Origin: Prillingera fragicola
Taxonomy: Eukaryota > Basidiomycota > Tremellomycetes > Trichosporonales > Trichosporonaceae
NCBI GenBank assembly: GCA_002335605.1
Contig: BEDY01000003.1
Location: 620,001-684,000, forward strand
Length of the DNA stretch: 64,000 bases
Direction: 5' to 3'
Shown here: positions 56,235-64,000 of the stretch, piece after piece
How positions within the stretch are numbered: position 1 is the stretch's first letter
Layout of the letters: every line of letters begins with the position of its first letter
Notes under the pieces: generated by a model
The model's database searches: none
Told to the model about the DNA's origin: nothing
The model's input: the letters and a program-made list of their open reading frames with translations, nothing else
Made by a program: the position numbers and the translations under genes

Positions 56235-58626
56235 AGCTTTACAGCAGGACGGCCTGCAGTAGATGCTAGAGCGCTTGGCGAAGGGGGGAGGAGGCTAAGG
56301 GGGAAGGGGGAGCGGTGGGTAGCCGTGCGCGACAATGCTGGGAGAAATCTCAAATGCGGTAGCAAGCGAGTGTTAGGGGGTGTGCGAGCGCCGGGCCAGG
56401 AGCCATTCGCAGTTGAGAGACGCGTGGGAGGTCGCGGTTGGGGAGCCTGCCGCCAGTTGGAAGGGGGGGAATGGTTGGTTGCAGAGATTGAGTTTGTCAA
56501 TCACCACTGCCGGCTCTCACTGTTCGAGCCTGCGACGTGAAAGGTTTGCCGGGGCGCACAGTGTCTATGCGCGCGACGCTTCGACGGGGGTATACGTTCG
56601 AGGATGGAGGAGGAAGGGAGAGGGAGAATGGTGGTTGAGAATGGATGATTTGGGACGAGTGCAAGAGTCGGCCTGGGTAGCGACGGGACTCTCAAGATTG
56701 CAAGAGTGGCCTCTGATCTGGATTGAAAGATCCTGCGCGAAAGGTGCGGCGACGGCGGCGACGGCCACAGAGGAGCGGTAGACTGGGCGGCGACAGGGAA
56801 CGGTTGTTGCCCTGGATCCTGCTGCTGATGCTTGGCTGATTGCAACGGAGACGCAGAGGAGGAGCAGGAGGAGAGGGAGAAAAGAACTGCAGTCGGAGGA
56901 TAATGGCTCTGCTCACGCCAAGGGGGGTTGACCTCCTTTCTCAGGGGCAGCCTAATCTCTCCAAATGTTGCTTTTCCACACGCGCACAGCAGCAGAGGCA
57001 GTGACCATGCTCTCACCCAAACGCGACTCAGGGCAGCGACGCAGAAGAAAAGTGTACGCAGCAGTGCATGGTAGTAGTGTGGGCAGACATGGGTTGAGCT
57101 CACGCGCACGGCATGCACGGCACTTTCAGGGGGTGGTATTCAGGATAACATCCATTGAAATGAGTGGCGCAGTGCTAGATGCCATACCAGTGCACGCACA
57201 AGCACCTCCTCCTCTCGCACCGGCGCACGATGTCATATGTCAGCGCGCGCACGCTCTTCATCGCCGCCGGCATCGACCTGCCCCACGCCACACACCACTG
57301 GTTGGACAGCTGCGACACACCGGCCAGTGCTGACACCTCATAGCTCCTTGAATAGACACACTACCACCCTGTCGTGGCCTTTGCTTTTGCAACAGTACTG
57401 GGGATGGAGCCGACCGGTGTCTGGTTTGTGCCTATGCTACCGTCATGATGCTCGGACCCCAGCCGGCCACCACCCATTCACCATAGCTGTACGTTGCGCG
57501 TTATCGCTGTCGTCGTGTCAATCCTCGCAGCATACACAAGGCGAGATGCAGCACTCCACCGAAGAACCCGTTGTACCTCATTCCGCGAGGTCCAATGTTT
57601 TCCGCCAAGTCCAACAGCACCAGGGGATTGTGTCTCGTCCTCGTAACTGATCCATCTTCGACACAGTTGGAGAAACTGACGAGGAGGTGGTCGCGTTGTC
57701 GTGTGATAAAGCAGACGTCGTACAACCACCCCAGAAAAGTCACACACGTTGCTCTTTTCATTTTGCGTCGCGTGGCTCACAGGTGCATCAGGTATAGCCT
57801 TTGCATGTGCCGTTCAAGTGCTCATTGTCCCCGCATTGGCCCGGTTCGCACCCGCTGGCTACCCATAGCCACCCCCGACAAAGCGGTGGACGCCACTGGG
57901 TGCACTTTGGACCCCGAGTCGCCAATGTATGGGACCTTGGCGGCCGGTTTCCCTGGCTGGTGGCGCTTGCTTGCCTGAACGCGCCTGTCGTTTACTTGCA
58001 ATTGACAAGTTGGCAGTGTTCCTGAACTGCAAAGCTTCGTCGGCCAGTAGCTGTCCCTCTGGCGGATCTGCGGCATAGTGGCCAGGGGTGCAGACGTGCA
58101 GAGCAAGGGCGAACGAAGACGGCTGTACATCTCGGCTGCGTAATGCAGGTCTAAACACCTGGGTGGAACAATTCGAAGGCCACATTAGCGCACTCCGTGC
58201 TGCAGCCAGCACGCAAGGGGTTCTAAAATGGTTAGAAGCTGACACCAGAGCTGGCCAGAGTACAAGTGCAACAGATACCGAAACTCGTACTGCCGCCGTG
58301 GAGCATCGTAGCGTCTACCATCAATCTACCAGCCAGCCTTGCATGCTGCAAAGGAGATGCGTGCCAAGGTAAAGGGAGGAGTTCGATCACCATTGCATCC
58401 GAGACTGCGCTCCAGGTTCGGTGAATCGTCTCTCGAGAGCCACCAAGATTACGTACACTTATTATTTTTGACGTGTCAATCAAAGGCATGATTTCCGGGA
58501 TCAAATGTATCACCCGACGCGCGCCTGGTTTGTTGTCAACACACTCTGACACTAACAACATTGGCCTCACTCCACATCCACCTTCCTCCTGCCTGACCGC
58601 CAGACCACAAGTGCGATCAGCTCACA
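56235..58626. promoter_or_regulatory. Long divergent intergenic region upstream of AGS1 and SMC2
   Basis: 2.4 kb between two divergent starts, the second-longest gap in the window. Next to AGS1 (56280-56960) the plus strand is strongly purine-rich (GGAGGAG, GAGGGAGA runs), so the AGS1 leader is pyrimidine-rich. No coding region, tRNA or repeat could be supported; frames at 57571 and 58088 are short and motif-free. Cell-wall genes often have large regulated promoters, which could explain the size, but this is inference. Confidence 0.5.
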
Positions 58627-61600
58627 ATGAGGATTGAGGAGCTCATCCTGGATGGTGAGCGCTGCCATCTGGCGCAGGAGCTAACAGACTCAGGCTTCAA
58701 GTCATACCCCGTCCGGACAACTATTTCTGGTCCGTATTTGGGTTTCTTGGACCAAGCATGTCGCTGACTACGACAGGCTTTGATGAGTCGTTCAACGCCA
58801 TTACCGGCCTCAACGGTTCTGGAAAGTCGAACATTCTCGATGCTATTTGTTTCGTCTTGGGCATTACAAACATGCAGTCGGTGCGTTGAGCCGTGCCAGT
58901 GGTGGATTGCTGGTTACTAACGAGACGCAGGTTCGCGCAAACAATCTCATGGACCTCATCTACAAGCGGTACGCTCAGGCTATACGGAGTGGAAGCTGAC
59001 GGCTCAGTGGACAGGCCGGTGTGACCAAGGCGTCCGTCACCATCGTGTTCAACAACCAGGACAGGACCAAGAGTCCGGTGGGATTCGAGAACACGCCCCA
59101 GATTACCGTTACCCGACAGATTGCTGTGGGCAACGTTTCCAAGTATCTTCTCAACGGTCACAAGTCGACACTGCAGACTATCCAGAATCTGTTCCAGTCG
59201 GTCCAGCTCAATATCAACAACCCCAACTTTCTCATCATGCAGGGAAAGATTACAAAGGTCCTCAACATGAAGCCAGCTGAGATTCTGGGCATGGTCGAGG
59301 AAGCCGCTGGAACGCGCATGTTCGAGGAGCGCAAGGACAAGGCTGTCAAGACCATGACCAAGAAGGACAAGAAGGTCGAGGAGATTGAGAGCGTAAGTTG
59401 GCTACAGGGATAGGGCTGACGAGGCAGCTTCTTCGCGAGGAGATCGACCCGAAGCTTGAGAAGCTCCGTGCTGAGAAGCGCTCATATCTCGAGTACCAGA
59501 AGGCTACCAGCGAGCTCGAGCGTCTCACCCGCCTCGTCAAGGCGTACGAGTGGAAGTTGGTAATCGAGAAGGTCGCCAAGGCAGCTCAGAACCTCAAGCA
59601 GAAGAAGGAGGACATTGAGACTGCCAAGGAAGACGTGGAGCGCGGCGGCAAGGAGTGCAAGGGAATGGAGAAGGAGCTCGAGGAAATCGAGGCCCGCAGG
59701 GCGAAGGAAATGGCCAAGGGCGGAAAGGTCCAGGCTCTCACCGAGTCTGTCAACGAGCTCGAGCGCGAGCTGGTCAAACTCAAGGCTCAGCTCGAGATTG
59801 CCGAGAGCACAGTCGCCGACGACGTCAAGCGTGTTGACGGTGCCAAGAAGGCCGTCACGGACGTGAGTCGTAACAGGAAGAGGGGAGCTGACGGTGCAGA
59901 TTGAAGAGTCCATTGCCAAGAAGCGCGAGTCATCGTCCGAGGACGCTGCTTCCTATGCCGAGCTCAAGGAGGCATACGACGCTGGAGCCTCTGAGCTTGC
60001 CCGGACCGAGGAGCTTCTTCAAACCCTGCTCACCGGCCTCACATCGTCGAGCAACGACGACGAAGGTGCAGGCGGCTACATGGGTCAGCTCGCCGAGGCC
60101 AAGGCTCGCCTTGCCGCCGCTGGTACCGAGGCCGAGCAGGCCAAGGTCAAGATGGGTCTCGCCGAGCGTGAGATCAAGGAGAAGGAGCCTCGCGCAAAGA
60201 AGGCGGAGAAGGAGGGCGAGGGTCTCCTCAAGGAGCTGGAGAAGAAGCGCGCCGAGGTTGAAAAGCTCCGTGCGCGCGCCGACAGTGCTGGCTGGAGTGA
60301 GGAGAAGGAAAACGACCTCGTCACACGCCAGAACACGCACAGGGACAAGGTTGCCCAGCTCACCGAGAAGCGCGAGGTGCTCAAGTCCCGTCTCTCGGCC
60401 ATCGACTTTGCCTACTCTGACCCCTACCCCAACTTTGACCGGAACAAGGTCAAGGGTCTTGTTGCTACCCTCGTCGATCTTGACCAGGCCAACTTTACCA
60501 GCTCTACTGCCCTTGAGATCTGTGCCGGTGGCAAACTATACAATGTTGTCGTCGAAGATGAAAAGATCGGTTCGGCCCTCCTCGACAAGGGAAAGCTCCG
60601 CAAGCGCGTGACCATTATTCCTCTCAACAAGATCAATGCTTTCCGCATGTCGGCCGAGAAACTCGCTGCCGCCAAGAAGATTGCCCCTGGCAAGGTCAAC
60701 CTCGCCCTCGACCTTGTTGGCTACGACGAGGACGTCAGCGCCGCCATGGCATACGTCTTTGGCGACGTCTTTGTCTGCAAGGACAAGGAGTCTGCCCAGG
60801 CCATCACCTTTAACAAGTCCATTGGCGTCAAGTCAGTCACCCTCGAGGGTGACGTCTACGACCCCTCCGGCACCCTTTCTGGCGGTGCCGCTCCCTCAAG
60901 CTCTGGTCTTCTTGTCAAGGTCCAGGAGATTCGTGCCGTCGAGCGTGAGCTTGCCGAGCACCAGCGTGCTCTTGACGAGGTCTCGCGTGAGCTCGCCAGT
61001 GCCAAGAAGATTATCGACCAGTGGCGCAAGGACCACCGTGACCTTGAGCTCCGCGCCCACGAGGTCACTCTCCTCGAGGAGCAGGTCAATGGCAGCAACG
61101 CTACCAAGATTATCGGCGAGGTGGAGGCTGCTCGCAAGAGCCTCGCCGAGCTCAAGGCTGTGATCGAGGCCGCCAAGACTAAACAGAAGGCTGCTTCGGC
61201 AGACTGCAAGCGTCTCGAAAAGGAGATGGACGACTTTAAGAACAACAAGGACTCGAAGCTCAAGGAGATCAAGGCGGATATTGCCAGCATGAAGAAGGAG
61301 CTCGGCAAGAAGACAACCCAGGTCAAGCTGCGCCAGAAGGAAGTCCAGACTGCCGAGCTCGAGCTCCAGCAGCTCGAGGCGGATCTCGAGGCTGCGCGTG
61401 GTGACATTGACGAGGCTGTTGCCTCGCACGACAAGAGCAAGGTCGAATACGGAGCCCTCGAGAAGGCCCTGGCCAAGCAGCAGGCCGCGTACAATGCTGC
61501 AGAGGCCAAGCTCAAGTCTGAGCGCGCGCTGCTTGTGCGCTTTGACACCGAGCTTGCTGACCTCGAGCATGATCTCAAGGCCAAGCGCCAGGAGATTGTC

Positions 61601-62524
61601 GACGCCGAGCTTGCGCTCAAGAAGCTCGAGCACGACCTGGGACTTGTCGCCAAGGAACGCTCGAACGCCGAGGCCAGCAAGGAAAACCTCGAGAAACAGT
61701 TCACTTGGATTGTCGACGAGCACCAGTTCTTTGGCCAGCCCGGTACTCCTTACGACTTTAACGGCGTCAACCTGGGTCAGGCGCGCGAGCAGTGTCGCGA
61801 GCTCGAGGCTCAGCACAAGGGCATGGGCCGCAAGATCAACACAAAGGTCATGAACATGATTGACAATGTTGAAAAGAAGGAGCAGGCCCTGCACAAGATG
61901 ATGTCGACTGTGCTCAAGGACAAGGCCAAGATTGAGGCCACGATCCAGGAGCTCGACCACTACAAGCGCGACGCCCTGCTTCAGACCTGGGAGAAGGTCA
62001 ATGGCGACTTTGGTCTCATCTTTGCCGAGCTCCTTCCTGGAAACTTTGCCAAGCTGCAGCCTCCTGAGGGCCAGGATCTCACCAACGGTCTCGAAGTCAA
62101 GGTTCGCCTGGGTAGCGTGTGGAAGGCGAGCTTGACAGAACTATCTGGCGGCCAGCGCTCGCTTATTGCGCTGTCGCTCATCATGTCGCTGCTCCAGTTC
62201 AAGCCCGCTCCCATGTACATTCTCGACGAGATTGACGCCGCTCTCGACTTGCAGCACACACAACACATTGGCCAGCTGTTCCGCAACCGCTTCAAGGGCA
62301 GCCAGTTTATTGTTGTCTCGCTCAAGGAGGGTCTGTTCACCAACGCCAACGTCCTGTTCAAGGCACGTTTCCGCGACGGCACTTCTATTGTCGAGCGTAC
62401 GGCGACACGGTCTGCAACGGCGTACAATGAGGACAAGGAGAACAGCGCCAGCCAGGAGTCGCAGGCAGCAGGGAAGAAGCGCGCAGGAGGTGCACGAGCG
62501 CGCGCCCCGCTTCTGACACGATAG
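58627..62524 (+). CDS. SMC2: Condensin subunit SMC2 (ATPase)
   Basis: Seven exons: 58627-58654, 58694-58729, 58777-58880, 58931-58968, 59008-59392, 59428-59862 and 59900-62524, encoding 1216 aa. Four of the first exons are only 28-104 nt. The start [20 protein letters not shown] and Walker [17 protein letters not shown] are the SMC2 N-terminus, followed by [20 protein letters not shown]. Long coiled coils flank the hinge near residues 520-660 ([22 protein letters not shown]). The C-terminal head has the signature [13 protein letters not shown] near 1090, Walker [13 protein letters not shown] near 1116, then a Lys/Arg/Ala-rich tail. SMC2 pairs with SMC4 in condensin to compact chromosomes. Intron 2 uses an unusual GTCCGT donor. 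It is convergent with the HADH gene, 122 bases apart. Confidence 0.96.
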
Positions 62525-62646
62525 CCTTGGGTGTGTGGTTCTCGGCTCGGGTCTGTAGACTTGTTGTACAATACTCATACGTCTCATGCACTGTCATACA
62601 TGCTGGAATGACCTGATCGCATCTATTGGCGCCTGCCTGACCTCGG

Positions 62647-63760
62647 CTAACCCTTTTTGTTTTGGTCCTTGGAGTACTGTGCGTCAGCTCCCATCCACGT
62701 CACGGCACTCACGTCAAAGAACCCCTTGCCAGTCTTACGTCCCAGGCGTCCCTCCTTGACCATCTGGCCCATGAGGGGGACAGGCTTGATGAGCTCCATA
62801 GGAATCATCCCGCGGTTGGCATACTCGACCCAGGCCTCGGCGACAGCCTGGGTAATGTCGATACCAGTGTAGTCACTAAGCTCGAACGGTCCCATAGGGT
62901 ATCCCGCGCCGTAGCGCATGGCAGTGTCGACGTCCTCGGGTGTGGCGTCGCCGCGCTCCACCATGCGGACGGCTTCGAGCTTGTAAGGGACGAGAAGGCG
63001 GTTGACGATGAATCCGGGCACGTCCTTGGCCTTTACGGCTACGCGGCCCGTCTTCTTGGCCAGGTCGAGGAGGGTGTCGAAGGCCGCGTCAGAGGTCTCC
63101 TTGGTGCGGATGACCTCGACGAGCTTCATGACTGGCACCGCTGGCTGTTAGCTCTGAATGGCAAGGGGAGGCTTACGGTTGAAAAAGTGCATGCCGCCAA
63201 AGTTCTTCTTGCGCGCGTCCGAGCATGTGCTCGCAATGTCGGTGATGAGCAGGCTGCTGGTGTTGGACGCAAAGACAGTGTCCGGGGAGGCAATCTTGTC
63301 GAGGCGGCTGAAAAGGTCTTGCTTGACCTGGAGGTTTTCGACGATGGCCTCGACGATCACGTCCACGTCGCGCACGCCTGCGTCGACGTCGGTCGTTGTC
63401 TCAATGTTGGCGAGGGCGCGCTTTACAAAGCCGTCAATGTCGTCGGGGGACTGTTTCTTGGCGACACGGGGAAGGGACTTGTTGATAATATCCAAGCCTC
63501 GGCTGGGCGTTAGCCTTGGAAGCAAAGGGAAAAGCTTACGCGAGCGCCTTGTCGTTGGTGTCAATGATCGTGACCTTTACACCTCCCTGGGCGGCCGTCT
63601 GCGCGATACCAGAGCCCATCGAACCGGCACCAAAGACTGCGAGACGCTTGACATCCTTGTTGAGCGCTGACGTCGTGGCGAGCCCGCGCGTAACGATGCC
63701 CGCGCGCGACAACGAAGCACGGAGCGAAGCGGCGGCAAGTGAGCGACCAAGACCAAGCAT
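62647..63760 (-). CDS. Mitochondrial 3-hydroxyacyl-CoA dehydrogenase (HADH-type)
   Basis: Four exons (minus): 63760-63540, 63502-63177, 63140-62713 and 62676-62647, encoding 334 aa; introns are 36-37 nt. A presequence (MLGLGRSLAAASLRASLSRAG, Arg/Ser-rich, no acidic residues) is followed by the Rossmann NAD motif VFGAGSMGSGIAQTAAQGG, then VIVEAIVENLQVKQDL, FASNTSSLLITDIA, the catalytic-His block MHFFNPVPVMKLVEVI, VPGFIVNRLLVPYKLEA and GYPMGPFELSDYTGID. These are the short-chain L-3-hydroxyacyl-CoA dehydrogenase signatures of human HADH and of bacterial 3-hydroxybutyryl-CoA dehydrogenases. It oxidises L-3-hydroxyacyl-CoA in mitochondrial beta-oxidation; a cytosolic hydroxybutyryl-CoA role is less likely given the presequence. 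The last exon (YSKDQNKKG) is short but in phase. Confidence 0.92.
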
Positions 63761-64000
63761 TGTAGGTGCGTAGTAGCGGGAGGCAGTCCAATGTCAGAAA
63801 CACATCAAGTAGAAGCGCTCGAGATATGGAACTGCCCACCGAAAGCCGATCGCCCGGTAGTGACCGAGCCGGCGGATATGGCCGATGTCCGATTGAGCCG
63901 AGTGCCGAGTACTACACAATACGTACGAGAGACCTTTCGTGCGAGCGACCGAGCTACATCTTGTCCATTCCTTGTGCATGGTCAAGCCCTCGCTGCACAC
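63761..64000. other. Upstream region of the HADH gene to window edge
   Basis: 240 bases of likely promoter/5' leader for the dehydrogenase, rich in short inverted CCGA/TCGG motifs (CCGATTGAGCCGAG, AGCCGATCGCCCGG). No coding region is supported. Confidence 0.4.

Noticed and set aside
60856..61960. Minus-strand frames of 282 and 354 codons in SMC2
   Set aside because: Antisense of coiled-coil repeats; Leu/Ser-rich translation is a mirror of Glu/Lys codons.

Overview
This is a 64 kb window of a GC-rich, gene-dense fungal nuclear genome. The gene content is purely eukaryotic and fungal: alpha-1,3-glucan synthase, WSC and DUF1996 domains, mL38/MRPL35, MED13, CUL3, a dynactin p22-like subunit and Wee1. 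Exons are joined by very short introns, mostly 34-55 nt, with GT(G/A/C)NGT donors and a CTGAC or CTAAC branch site a few bases before the AG. This suggests a basidiomycete yeast, and I infer Tremellomycetes, possibly Trichosporonales. No rRNA, transposon, CRISPR array or viral remnant was recognised.

Layout. Positions 1-8.8 kb hold a partial minus-strand gene running off the left edge, the DEAD-box helicase DRS1, a Sec14-like CRAL-TRIO protein, and a 2.9 kb gene-free stretch with a degenerate ~52-bp tandem repeat. From 8.8 to 14.1 kb there is a large MFS transporter, a BAX-inhibitor-1 family membrane protein (BXI1) and an ornithine decarboxylase antizyme that needs a +1 programmed ribosomal frameshift. 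From 14 to 23.2 kb there is a 2 kb gene-poor stretch, a Wee1 kinase, the Ran cofactor MOG1 divergent from a dynactin-p22-like coiled-coil gene, and MRPL35. From 23.5 to 36.2 kb there are a USP15/UBP12-type deubiquitinase, a SIRT4-like sirtuin with an 8-nt microexon, cullin-3 with a 15-nt microexon divergent from a mitochondrial PPR-like protein, and a secreted DUF1996-WSC protein. From 36.2 to 48 kb there are an intron-containing tRNA-Arg(ACG), a GPATCH11-like G-patch protein, RPS23 divergent from a gamma-glutamyltranspeptidase-like hydrolase, and MED13. From 48.6 to 64 kb there are alpha-1,3-glucan synthase AGS1 (2453 aa), a 2.4 kb divergent intergenic region, condensin SMC2, and a mitochondrial 3-hydroxyacyl-CoA dehydrogenase.

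The genes are unrelated housekeeping functions: ribosome biogenesis and translation, cell cycle and chromosomes, ubiquitin/cullin pathway, mitochondria, and cell wall. There is no evident cluster. Twenty-two protein-coding genes and one tRNA are annotated. Fifty-four spliceosomal introns were placed by hand, using splice signals, frame continuity and family motifs. The most unusual item is the antizyme frameshift cassette: a GUU-UGA shift site followed after 4 nt by a GC hairpin with pseudoknot potential. I saw no convincing wholly new multi-gene system.
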